From Rutstroemia sp. NJR-2017a BVV2 (taxonomy: Eukaryota > Ascomycota > Leotiomycetes > Helotiales > Rutstroemiaceae), in assembly GCA_002946415.1 (NCBI GenBank), contig NJPS01000070.1, positions 186,001-250,000 on the forward strand: a stretch of 64,000 nt of DNA, written 5' to 3'. Below, in pieces: positions 24,120-36,024 of this stretch; the stretch's first letter is position 1; every line of letters starts with the position of its first letter. Position numbers and translations under genes: made by a program. The notes under the pieces were generated by a model, which saw only the letters and a program-made list of their open reading frames with translations, had not been told where the DNA came from and did not search any database.

Positions 24120-26575
24120 CTTTTTGGTGTCTTGGGTCTAATCAGTACTGAATCTATATCGACAATGGAGAGGGTATGAGTAAGGTAGATATGATTGGTC
24201 GAAGGGTGTAGAAGATGGATGGAGGGGAATGATAAGAGAAGAATCGAGGAGGATGAACGGAAAAGTCAAGCTGTATAAATAAATCTTCAACGATCAGTTT
24301 GTATCTCGATCTCTTGCACAAAGATGAGGAGTAATAACTGCAAGGTCGGTATATTCCTGTGACTCCGAGATCCCAACGCGGGGCTGGTGTGAGTTCTCCG
24401 TAGCAGGAGAAGGCTCCTTTGGTATGCGAGTGTATGATTCTGTGCATTGTTTACTATTTTTCCTGTTCACTATCCGTCCCATACTCCGGCTAGAGCAGTT
24501 TTCTGCATATGATAGGCTCAGATGCATGATATCCAGTTTCAAAATCCGCATACTATTTTTTGGAGTTTTGGTGTGTGCTAATTCCTTGATTCGACGGATG
24601 CGTTGTACAGTACCGTACAGCCTTTCTGTAATACCGGAGTTCATATTACCTACACATGCGGGATCCTACTGGTTAATTATGAGACGGGTCCGCGTAAGTA
24701 TGTAAGCTAATTTATTACGCACCCTGGAGCAAAGGAAATACCATTCTCACTCATCACAACTCCACATTATGCTTCAGATAGTAGCTGGATGCGTGCGTCT
24801 GTACAGTAAGAACTTTCGTATTCGATCGAAGCATTTCTCTTTCTTCCCCGCTGCTCCCGTTTTCTTGCTTTTGCGATCTTCGATCCCACGATGCAAAATC
24901 TATTCCAAGTAAGCCTAGCTGGCTTCACCCCTCCTCCTCTTCCCATCTCTTCCGAACCAGCTACACATTCAGCCAGTCGTACGATTAAACTTTTTTTTTT
25001 GCCTCCACAGCGGTAAATTCCCTCAACCTTCCTTCCCTTCGGCGTGATTACGTTTAGCTTCTTTTCCTCGTCGTTTTCCTTCTCAGCTATCCGTCTCATC
25101 AGAGCTTACCATTGAGGGAAAATTTCTTCACCTCGTCCCGGAGCCGCGGACTTCACGTGCTGACTTCCTCTTTGGGACTCATGGGCTATGTGACAGTGTT
25201 GCAATCATGATCAGAGATTGGTGAATAGTGTTACAATTCAACGGCCAAAGAGCTGGAGATAGGCGTTGAAGATGCTACGGTTGTATGATAGGCAGCAAGA
25301 TAGGGCAGCAGATGAAACTAGTATCCATGAGCTTGCAAACTCTTGGCTTGGTGGGATGATTAATCTAGACGTTGAGACGCTGGAAACGTCTTGCGGTGAA
25401 GGGTTATCTGGCAGTGGTCTCAACATATGGTTGTTTCCACTTATTTTCGGCGTGTCTTTGTTGATGGACGTCGACTTCCCTACCTGGTTCTTCCTCTTGG
25501 GGCAAGTCGTACACATGTTCCGCTCGTGGCTTTTCAGGGTTCGAATTTTCCTTGAAAAGTCTTGTAATTGGATGGAGCATATATTCTTAGGATCATAATT
25601 AGTTTTTAGAAGAATATTGCCGTTTTGGTCATCGTTGGAAAATATTCTGAGATCCCAGAGCTGATGCTATGTTTATCCTCCATCTTCCAAACATATCTAA
25701 GCAATTGTGCTGGATGCTTTCTTTTTACACTCGTGATACCTCGTACCTGATACATTAATGCCACAGAAAAGGTACATCGATCTCGTTTCTGGTATGCAAT
25801 CAGGTCACGGGAATGCTCGGGATTTGTGAGAACTCAGTGGATATAAGAGCTGTGGAGTTAGCTGAATAGACGAAAACATTATAGATGAGAGATCTCATTA
25901 AGTTAGAGATTATTGGTGTACGAGCGGGATCACTTGTGTATAATTCGACGTACAGAGGGAAGATACAGTTCAACCGAGCGGTATGGAGAAACTTGACCAG
26001 TCTCCCTTGCTCTACTTCTTACCTCTAGATAGCCCATTCAACCTGCTAAGACCATTAAACCAGTGCGTCATTGTAATGCACGTTTCGAGAATCGTATAAT
26101 AGTTTACGGCGATGAAGTTCGCCGCGCTACCCTACCTGAACCAAGGACCTGCACAGCATTTCTCCCCTGTCCATTACTGTTTACGACATTGGTGGGAATC
26201 TTATTCACGATGTTATCCATGGAATTGCTTTAGATAGTAACGATGAAGTGGATGTGAGGTTACTGTCCTGCAGTCATCCATAATTTTCTACGTACTACCG
26301 AGTACGCAGACGAGAAGGTTCCGTCACACAGCATAGAAGGTGTTCGTTTCCGTAGATGGCACGACATAGGCTAAAGTAGGACGAAAGCAGACTCACCGTA
26401 TACCATCTTTTGAAAGGGTCATTTTCAAAGTTCAAAGATAAAACAAGTAACATTAGCACGGGAAGTTTGAGGAGAAATATTTTTATATAACGAGAAATAC
26501 GAGATGCTCATTACTCGAACTTTCTATAAACTACGCAAACAAGACTAAATTAAATGTGGACCAATTCCTTTTTCC
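24120..26575. other. Intergenic, no gene recognised
   Basis: About 2.5 kb between two minus-strand genes. The open frame 25266-25598 (110 codons, hydrophobic C-terminal half) has no recognised family and no supporting splice pattern. The sequence is otherwise unremarkable. Confidence 0.5.
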
Positions 26576-27857
26576 CTATGCCTCAATTGCAAGAGGAGGG
26601 GTATCCACAAGAAGGACATCCATCAAGTGCTCCGCAACTCTGGTCCCAACAACCTCTGCATTCTCAATTGCATGACGAATTTCCTTGTCTTCTTCATCAG
26701 TCAACTCAACATACAATGCCTTGATGTTCTCTTCCAAATACTTGATCTTTTTGGTACCGGGGATTGGGAAGACGAGGGGATCTTGCTTCATCATCCATGC
26801 GAGAGTGACTTGGCCAGAGGTAGCACCCTTTCTCTCCCCAATTTTCTGTAATGTGTAGACAAGCTCCAAGTTCTTGTCGAAGTTCTTTTGGGTGGAGAAA
26901 CGAGGAATGGTGCGTCGGAAATCACCCTCATCGAAGTCATCCACGGTCTTGTATTGACCGGTCAGGATTCCACGGCCCAATGGTGAGTATGCAACGAGTG
27001 CAATACCGAGCTCGCGGCAGCAGTCGAGAAGTCCGATTTCTGGTTTCTCAACGTCCATGGAGAATGGACTATATTCGATTTGGTAGGCGTGAATGGGGTG
27101 GATTTTGACGGCACGTTGAAGGGTGTCGACACCGCACTCGCTGAGACCCAGATATTTGACCTTACCAGCACTGAGAGTGTTAGAAATTATAGAGCAGAAA
27201 GTGAAGAGATGCCGCTTACTCAACAAACTCCTTCATAACAGTAACAATTGTCTCAACTGGAATGGTTCCGGTGAATCGATGACTAAACCCCGCAGTTAGA
27301 TCTGAGCTCCTTCACGCCAACCACGAGCTAGACTCACCAGTAGAGTAAATCTATGTAGTCAGTCTGAAGCTTCTCAAAGCTCTCCTTGACAGATGAACGA
27401 ATGTAGTCCGCATCATTGCGAATCTCACGACCTCCCTCAGGAGTCACGTGGTTACCAAACTTCGTGGTCAAGAAGATCTGTTGAACCATAAGCAAATGCA
27501 CCGTAATTCAGCTTGTGCTACCGGATTGGAAAATTTCCCCACCTCACTGCGTTTGCCGGTTCTCTTGAACCATTTACCCAACAGAACCTCACTGTCACCA
27601 TACATTTGAGCTGAGTCCCAATGCGTGCAGCCGAGCTCATAAGCACGGTCGAGGAATTCGAATCGCTCCTCATCTGAACCGGGGGTTCCGTAGAAAGCTG
27701 CATTGCATATATCAGTTCCGCAATTCTAACGTTGTGTGATGTTGATGACATGATGATAATGGAGTGACATACTGCTGAGACCCATCAAACCTAGACCGAG
27801 GGCGGGGAGCTGAGGTCCATTGCGGCCCAATGCGCGAGTAGGAAGCTTAGCTGGCAT
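26576..27857 (-). CDS. Aldo/keto reductase
   Basis: Five exons: 27857-27773, 27697-27543, 27477-27338, 27282-27220, 27170-26576; 345 aa. All joins keep phase. The (beta/alpha)8 AKR features are in order: GLGLMGLSTFYG near the start, HWDSAQMYGDSEVLLG with catalytic Asp and Tyr, TTKFGNH with the Lys, LLYCHRFTGTIPVE with the His, KVKYLGLSE, and VAYSPLGRGILTGQY. The end is IPGTKKIKYLEENI. It resembles the group of fungal aryl-alcohol dehydrogenase-like and pyridoxal/YakC-like AKRs that reduce aldehydes with NADPH. No targeting signal. It lies between two carboxylic acid reductases and shares its 2-kb upstream region divergently with the second, which suggests it acts on their aldehyde product. 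That link is inference. Confidence 0.9.
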
Positions 27858-29921
27858 ATTGAATGAATGTGATTGTCTGAAGAGAAATTTATGTCGGGAA
27901 CTCTAGTCAAGGCCTTGGATAGGAGTTGTATAAAGGGTTGGTGGTGGTCTGCTTCGAAGGGAAAGTTTTGAAGAGAAGAAAGAAAAGAGCTTCGAGTTCC
28001 GTAGATTCCAGCCAGCGAGCGGGGTATTATAGGTATTTTGGAAGCACATGCTTGGTGCGTCTCCGTAACTCCATCGTCGAAAAGGGTAGCCGGCGGCCGG
28101 AGAAGCATGGTGAGATGGGTGTGGGGATACAATCGAAGAATCAGACTGATTTGTAGGTTGATTGATCTGCGGAAGATTTTCAGGGACGTAGAGATCTGTG
28201 TGTAATGCTGACCTGAGACTTGCTTACTGTGCAGTTACCACAAAGCTGAACGCATTGTCGCCTGGTATGTATTTTTGAGAACTATTACATGTCGTCCAGA
28301 CTCCGGGAAAATACATCGCAACCGAGAGATGTAAACAGAGCATTGGAGTGCCTCAGGCAGAACGATTCATTACACTTCACCCTACCCCATACAATCGCAT
28401 ACTGACTAATCCATATATTTACATGGTTTCATTCTTAATTTGACACTCCTTTTGGGGTATTAAATTTGGTAAACTAGTCGTTAAATATATACGTTATTCT
28501 GTTTCGGGTAAGATCCACCGTAACGTCTAAGGGTGAGCACTTGAACATTCTAGCTCCTTTCCCTTCTGAGAACTCAATTCCCTTTCTTCAGTTCACTTCG
28601 CGGAACGGTAAGCCATGGAGTTCCTAACGTATCGTATGTGGCTTGGAGTTGACTTCCTACTGCAGAGCATTCTTGCAGAAACGCTGCACCTCTTTTCCTT
28701 TCCATTTGCATATCTGACTCCGGCAGACACAGCTCATTCACGTCTCAGTTGAAACTTTCCAGCGATCAGCACGATGACCGCAACTTCCACGATCTTTGTG
28801 ATTTCGTGCATAGCCGCATGGCGTACTAGTCTGTATGTCTATTTGTGTAGGTAGAGTGCGTAAACTCCTTCTGAGGCCATGATTCTGGTTCATGGAGAAC
28901 TCCCGTGCACCCATACCCCGGAACCTACCAAAGTACCGTTGAAGTACCGCAGGAGTACTCCTCTCGGAGTATTGGATCGACACCACCACCAAAACACGGT
29001 TTCTGTCTCCGTTGCGGGAGACCCACCCATTTGACTGCCATGGAAACGTCCATTGCAATGGCTCCGCGAGTCAATCTTGTTTGAGTTCCCCGAGATTACC
29101 TGAAACGTTCTATCAGGTTCTTTATCTGACAGTCCTAATGCAGAGATAGGGCATTGCTACACTGAGGGTACTGGTAGACTGTGTTGCAATGGAAGTGTGC
29201 AATTTTCACTCCTTTGGACCAACCGTGTCGTCCCTATTCAGTTGCCCCGGCCGATAGTGGGCTCGAATCCAGGGTTGCGGGTACCAATCTCTACAATCTC
29301 GGTTCTCCATCAACCTTATTCGGCAACGAGATGCCTATGATTGTGTGGCGGACTGGCGGTCTCCTACCCATGCCATACCAGCAATACCACCTCCTTGAAC
29401 AAGTTCCATTTGGAAGATTCCAACGTCGTACGTTCCAATGAGACTCAATTGAGATTCAGCACTTCCTGAAATTCTGATAGCTCATGTTGGCCGCAAGTAG
29501 CCCGCGTACTAGAATCGTGAACCGCTCCGGTTGTCCGGGTCCAGCTTCTTACACTGACGGCTGCGATGTGGATATCGTCGATGGAAGTACAATGACATGA
29601 CAGCATCATTGTATGCAAGATTTCAACGTCTCTCGGATATAAAACAAGACGTTCTTCCAGTTCCAAATGCTTCATTCCTCATCAGCATCACTCAGCTCTT
29701 CATCATCACCAGCAATCTACAAAGGCATATCGCATCTTCGAGGTCATCTTTCGAGAGAATAATATCTTCAGTTCATCCATCCAGATCATTCATCCAGATC
29801 ATCCATTCAGATCATTCACCCAGATCATCCATCGTTCACCAACTTCAACAAATCAACTTCAGATCTTACCATCACTACAATCACCACCACCAACAACACA
29901 ACAACCAACTTAATATCAAAA
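27858..29921. promoter_or_regulatory. Divergent promoter region, AKR / reductase copy 2
   Basis: About 2.1 kb between divergent ATGs. It holds GC-rich CGGCCG-type sites at 28091-28101 (CCGGCGGCCGG) and near 29246, and CGG-N4-CCG at 29528-29537, which are Zn2Cys6-like half-site pairs. A 14-bp-type repeat occupies the probable leader of the plus-strand gene (29773-29835). The open frame at 29181-29441 has no family features. Confidence 0.4.
29773..29835 (+). repeat. Short tandem repeat in leader of reductase copy 2
   Basis: About four to five imperfect copies of ATCCAGATCATTC, ending about 85 bp before the start codon and so probably within the 5' UTR. The repeats are pyrimidine-biased and contain no ATG. 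Confidence 0.75.
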
Positions 29922-32900
29922 ATGTCTCAAGCATCCACTCTCCGCTCTGACGTCCCCGCTGCCTTCGCAGCTGCGAACTCCAACCCAGCACGCTTGGTAC
30001 ACTTGATTCCGGATGAACTCGCAAGAACGGTCCCTGACCACTCCCTCTTCGCTTACCCCAAGACCGATATGCCTGCAGATGGCTTCGTGGAAGTGTCTGC
30101 TAAGTGCTTTGCTAATGGTATCAACCGAGTTGCCTGGTACTTGGAGTCTGTCCTCGGAAAGGCTCAAGAAGGCACATTTCCAGCTGTTGGATATATCGGA
30201 CACAGCGATATCAGATATTTCTTGTTCATGTTCGGTGCTATCAAAGCTGGATACAAGGTAAGACCCGCAATCTTTCGGACATAGTAGTATTCTCCTTGCT
30301 AACTCGTGTTATCTCAGATGCTGTACTTGTCACCAAGGAACAGTGTAGCAGGTCACCTCAACGTGCTCGAGAAGTCAGATTGCAACATCTTCCTCTCGGC
30401 GAAGAATGCTCACGTTGAGCACATTACCAGCCAGCGCAACATGCGCACTGCCATTGTCCCTGAGCTTGACGAGCTCCTCGACAATGCAGAGGTTAGAATG
30501 TACCCCTACAACAAATCCTTCGTCGAAGCTCGCACCGACCCGTGTCTTGTCCTTCACACCACCGGTTCAACTGGTTTGCCCAAGCCAATCACTTGGAAGA
30601 ATGAGATTCTCAGCACCTATGAGGCCTGGAGAACTATCCCCGCTGTTGATGGCTACGTTCCAACGACCGAGATTTACCAGCAATCCCGACGTGCATACAA
30701 CCAGATGCCCTTGTTCCACACCAGTGGCTTGAACATCGGTATCACCATGTCGCTTCTTCTCGGTGTTACTACGGTTTATGGTTCGGCCAACGTTGTTCCA
30801 CATGCTGCTTACGCGGATGAGATCCACAAACACGCCGGCGTCGATGCATCCATCGGTCCCCCATCTTCTTACCAGGAACTCAGTCAAGACCCCAAGGCAC
30901 TCGAACGTATCCACAACTTCCATTACATTCTAGTCTGTGGTGCGGCCATCTCTCAGACCGCCGGTGACATTATTTCTAAGCACTGCCGAGTTATCTCTAA
31001 CTTCGGTGCCACTGAGACTGCTTGTTTGCCACGCTTGGCTCCCTCAGTTGAGGATTGGGCTTACTTCTACTGGCACCCAACTCACTCTGGCATTGTCTTC
31101 CGCGAATACATGGATGGCCTTCACGAGCTATTCATCGTCCGCAAGCCTGAGCTCGACCTTTACTACCAAGGTATCTTCAGCACTTTCCCTCACCTTGAGG
31201 AGTACTCCATGAACGATGTTTACCAGAGACATCCTGATCCAGCCAAGCCTTTCCTGTACAAATGGACTGGCCGTGCTGATGATGTGATCGTCCTCAGCAA
31301 CGGCGAAAAGCTCGCTCCAGCTCTCATGGAAGCCAGTCTCATGAGCAGTTCCTTGGTCAAAGGCGCCATGGTTGTTGGCCGCGGCAAGTTTCAGCCAGCC
31401 GCACTTGTCGACTTGAAGGATGCACCACCAATGAACGCTCGTGATCGCCACGCTCTTATCAAAGAGATGGCCCCGGCAATCGCGCAAGCCAACAAGCATG
31501 CCCCTGCTCACGGCCAACTTGATCAATACCACATCTTGTTCGTTGACCCTAGCCGCCCTATGCACTACCTTGGTCAGGGTAAGATCCAAAGACATCAGAC
31601 ATACCGCCTTTATGAGAAAGATATCGAAGAGGTCTATGCAGCTGCAGAGAGCCTCGACGATGAAGAGGGTAACAACGTCTCGAAGGTCGACTTTGGTGAC
31701 AAATCCAGTATCAAGAAGTGGCTTGGTGAGATCGTCGCTGAGATTGCTGAGATTGAGAACATTGGTGCAGATGATGCCTTCTTCGAGGCTGGCATGGATT
31801 CTCTCCATGTCATCAAGATAGTTCGAGAACTCAAGATTCAGGCCAAGATTGGAGGTGGCAAGCACCTGACACCCGACTCACTCTCTCCTACAGTGGTGTA
31901 CTCTAACCCCTCCTTGAATGACCTGACCGACTTCCTCTTCAAACAGGCAGATCTTGCCCCTGAAGACCCGGATAGCGCATACCAGAGCGCCGATCCAAAT
32001 GAGAAGCAGGAAGACCCAAAGATGAAGTACATGGAATCACTCTTGGACAAATTCGTTCAGAGTCTCCCAGTCCAAACCGAAACTCGTCCGACACCGGTCA
32101 CTGAGGGTACCACTGTTCTCCTCACTGGATCAACTGGCTCATTGGGCTCATACCTTCTCAACGAACTCAACAATGACCCCAATGTCAACCACATCATCTG
32201 TCTCGATCGTTCCGCCAACGGTGCCGAGAAGCAACGCGAAAGCGCTCCAATCCGAGGATTGACCACCGTCGACTCCAAGCGCGTGACATTCTTCAAGGCC
32301 GATCTCGGTGCCCATCAACTCGGACTCAACGATGAAGACTATGCCAGACTTGTCAACGAAGTCACCCACGTCATTCATTGCCAATGGCCTGTCAACTTCA
32401 ACTGGACCATCCAATCCTTCAAGCCATACATTGCAGGTGTGCGCAATCTTGCCCAATTGGCTGCAGCTTCTGCCAACAATGCTTTCGTCCTGTTCGTCTC
32501 CAGTATCGCCGCCGTTGGTGGATGGAAGGGAGCTGGACCAGTTCCTGAGGCTCCAATCCATGATTTGACTGCCGCTGCACCATTGGGCTATGGTCAATCC
32601 AAGCTCATTTCTGAGATCATCCTCGACAAAGCTGCTGAGATCTCTGGTGTTCGCACTGCTGTCTGCCGTGTTGGTATCGTCGCAGGACCAGTTGAGACTC
32701 AATTGGGAATGTGGAACAAACACGAGTATATCCCTTCGGTAAGTTTCCACTCCTCACCGTCTCTACATTACAGCTACTAACTCACTCTCCAGATCATCGT
32801 CTCCTCCGCCCATCTCGGCGTCTTCCCAGAGACTTTCCCATCCCGTGACCACATCGACTGGTTGCCCGTCGACAAGCTCTCCAAAGTGCTCGTCGAGATC

Positions 32901-33356
32901 CTCGGATCCGCATCCACACCATCAGCCGAAGAAACTCTCTCAGGCTCCCGTCGCTCCAAGACCTTCCACGTGGTCAACCCCAAAGCCTCCTCCTGGGAAG
33001 CCGATCTCGCCGCCGACATGATCGCCTCCTACCCCGCTGGCATGGTCAAGCCCGTCCCATTCGAGGACTGGGTTGAGCGACTCCGCGAGAGCTTGGAAGA
33101 AGCCGAGAAGAACGGAAACGTCGACGCGGAAGTCAACCCCGCTATTCGCCTCCTCGAGTTCTACACCAAGGCCGCGGCTGGTGGTAATGCGGAGAAGAAG
33201 AACCGTACTCTTCCGACTGATATCTCATCCGCCACTAGCAAGACTCTGGGCGCTCTCGGTCCTTTGAACCGCGCTTGGATGGAGAACTGGATGGTTCAGT
33301 GGGGTATCAAGGCTCCTGTTGCAGCTCCTCAACACGCTTTCTTGGCTTTGAACTGA
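29922..33356 (+). CDS. NRPS-like carboxylic acid reductase (A-T-R), copy 2
   Basis: Three exons: 29922-30257, 30318-32738, 32793-33356; 1106 aa, all phase 0. Adenylation domain about 1-560 with HTTGSTGLPKPITW (about 193), SNFGATETACLPRL (about 340) and LSNGEKLAPALMEASL. Thiolation motif AFFEAGMDSLHVIK with the carrier Ser about 607. Reductase domain with VLLTGSTGSLGSYLL (about 713) and the YGQSK catalytic pair (Tyr about 870, Lys about 874). Known reaction type: ATP- and NADPH-dependent reduction of a carboxylic acid to the aldehyde. Its adenylation domain is clearly unlike copy 1 in the motif neighbourhoods, so this is not a recent duplicate and probably uses another acid. It is divergent from the AKR. 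Confidence 0.93.
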
Positions 33357-33714
33357 TCGATATCATGATCATCATCACGATTTTACGACATACACCTTTT
33401 AATGTTTTCCTTGGTTTGGCTGGTTCATTGCGGGTTTTGGTGCGGGATATAGACGGATAGGAGTCAGGATAGATAAAGATGTGATTGATGGGATGGCTTT
33501 CTCGCCTTTCTTCGAGACATAGAACGTTTATAATGTAACTAGACAAAACATTTACTTTGGATTTAGATATGGGCTGGTTCGGATTGGGTTTTGCACATAT
33601 AGAGTACAGTACATACAGTACATAGTACAGTAGTATTAATGAAAATTTTCCATACGACGTTAACACAATTTCTGCCTTATTGAGAAGGTGTTCATTTTCG
33701 TGATAACCTTACAC

Positions 33715-33759
33715 TGTGGCTTTCATTGTGGCTTTCATTGTGGCTTTGACTGTAGCTTT
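33715..33759. repeat. 12-bp tandem repeat
   Basis: Unit TGTGGCTTTCAT, two exact copies followed by two variants. It lies about 360 bp after the stop of reductase copy 2. Confidence 0.85.
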
Positions 33760-34028
33760 AGAATTTGTGGCACTTTACTTCGGCTCTTATTCCGATGAAA
33801 TGATCGTCTTAGATGCTACTGCACAATTACTTGCATAAATGAACCGTAGTAGCAAGCTGCACAACTACGACAGCTTATAAAATATAATTTAAAGACTGTA
33901 TAACTTCCTGTTCGATATCGCTCACTGCTTTCGGTATTCTGTCTGTCTGCCCTGTCATCCAGACCAAATTCTTCTATTCTGCCAGTCTGCCTAAACTCCA
34001 TTGTCGCCAGTCCTCAATGCCTCGAGTA

Positions 34029-34142
34029 CCTACGTGTACTGTACTGTACAGCAGTTCCAACAGTTGGGCTACTTTTTGTTCTTGCACGCATATCCTTCGT
34101 GCGCCTCCTACGTGTACAGTACATGGCAGTTCAAACAGTTGG
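34029..34142. repeat. Two degenerate 36-39 bp direct repeats
   Basis: Copies at 34029-34067 and 34107-34142 both begin CCTACGTGTAC and end CAGTTGG, with substitutions and a small length difference in between. Confidence 0.75.
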
Positions 34143-34168
34143 TCTGTCCTGACTGGACCAAGCTCCTC

Positions 34169-34300
34169 ATGCAAGCACCGTATATGCTGCCCCGCGGGGT
34201 AAGCATGGGCCCAGTTGGTCTACTCGGTACGAGATCCTTCTGGACCGTCATCGCGCAACTCTGTCATCCTTACCCCTGACATCTTATACGGTGCTTGCAT
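34169..34300. repeat. 16-bp perfect inverted repeat, 100-nt spacer
   Basis: ATGCAAGCACCGTATA at 34169-34184 and its exact reverse complement at 34285-34300. It could be a hairpin or the ends of a short non-autonomous element. I see no target-site duplication directly outside the arms. Confidence 0.7.
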
Positions 34301-36024
34301 ATCGGCATTTACCATTCGCGTACAGGTTGTTGTGCAAACTAGGTGTGTGTTTAGTAGATGGGTTGGGGGCGAGATCTAAGCGATAAGCTTTCGGGTTCAT
34401 GCAGGCGATCATGTAGATGCCGTGTCGCTTTCGGGAGGCTGGGTACCTGTGAAGCTAGGGAATGAATGGGATTCTGCGGGTCTGAGACGCTGAATATACT
34501 TTGATTGCGATCTTGTCCTCAACTTCATGTCTTGACAATCCGATTAGAACCCCCATTTATGAGTTCGAACTATAATCAAAGACACTCAGAAGACTCGGCG
34601 GTTTTCAAATCACAGTAAAATGCAACAAGAGTCTCAATTAGCCTTTCACAGGCTGATTTTCCTCGAAGTCACACTCCCCTCGCAACAGACCTATTCACGT
34701 GACTAAACCGCCACCATCTCACAATCTACTTAGCGTATTATCGTATATGTAATGCCCGTATACCATGTTTTGCCCTAGAATCATGCAATCGTGACAGGAC
34801 CCTGCGTATCATCCGAAGTACCGCATAAGCCAGATTTAGGCAGCTTACTTGCACAAAATCGTTCCATCAGCCGAGAGCTCACTAGCCTTATACTAATCAT
34901 CTAATCATCTAATGAGAGAGCACAGATGACACATGACTGGGTGATAGAGGTTTTGGTGTGAGACGCGGAAGCTCAATAGTAGGTATTCTTGAGAGAATTG
35001 CTTGGCTATGGAACGAAAATGGCTGATGGAGGAGCATCGGGCGGGAAGACGCATATATTAGTGACCAGCGGTGTGTTGTGCTACAGAAGGAACATAAAAA
35101 TCACCTGAGAAGAAACGGGTGATTATTCGCTCGATTAAAAAATAACAGAGTACAAGTAAATTGCGAGGCGTTGAGACTTAATGCCGTCTCGAGTTTTCCA
35201 GGCACCGTCGAAGCAACTTTAGGAGTTTCCAAAATACAGGGCGGTACTTGTGTTCGAATAAGGCTTTGTGGTACTGAAATCCACACTTCGTAAATAGACC
35301 AATCATTCATAATGATATGAAGAAGTTACATGAGAATGGTGTAACAATCGAGAGTACTCGCGCAGAATTCCAAGGTCATTGGAAAGCTGTGGAGGGTGTA
35401 TTGAAGAGCCTCCTGGGAAGTCATGGCGCTCGTTGATTCGTTCCCAACTTCAACGCAGACGTATAATTAGATTAGATATACAAGATAAACAAATTAACAA
35501 CATATGCAAGGTTAAACGGATTTAAAAAGAATGCAGGATAAAACTAATTTCCAACAGAAGATGCATGTTGGAGTGCCGGTACCGGCACCGGATGAAAGCA
35601 CGTTTTCAGAAAAGCAAGCATAGTCACGCTCAAACACCAACAGCTTGTTGCAATCAAGTCTAAATTTGCCTCCCTAGCTAACTATATGACACTCTATAAT
35701 TCTATGAAGAACCAAAGATATTCTCTGACCAAGGAAATAAAAGTTTTAAAGAAATAAGATATCGGAACACCATCGTTGTCGCTGTCGTTATCACCCCACC
35801 AAATGTCCTTGCACCAAAAGAGCCTTGCGCACCAAGACCACGCCTTGTAATTTTTCCTGCAAAACTTTTGCCACGATGACATGACTGCATAACAATGAGA
35901 TTCCGAGAGAAGAATGGCATACCGATGCCGGAGAGTCGTCTATTTCTATCGAAAGAAAGGGGAGGTTGCGGATTGGATGTTGTGTGCATGAGAGGGGTTG
36001 AGGAAGCATCTGCAGCTAGACAGC

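Larger units (their letters stand above)
33357..36024. other. Intergenic with several short repeats
   Basis: About 2.7 kb between convergent genes with no recognisable coding gene. It holds GTACAGTA-type words at 33604-33633, a 12-bp tandem repeat (33715-33759), a pair of degenerate direct repeats (34029-34067 and 34107-34142) and a 16-bp perfect inverted repeat (34169-34184 with 34285-34300). From 34.4 to 36.0 kb I see nothing. Confidence 0.5.

Noticed and set aside
25266..25598. 110-codon plus-strand frame
   Set aside because: Hydrophobic half is not accompanied by any family feature; composition is like the surrounding spacer.
31128..31865. 245-codon minus-strand frame
   Set aside because: Antisense to reductase copy 2, with no domain.
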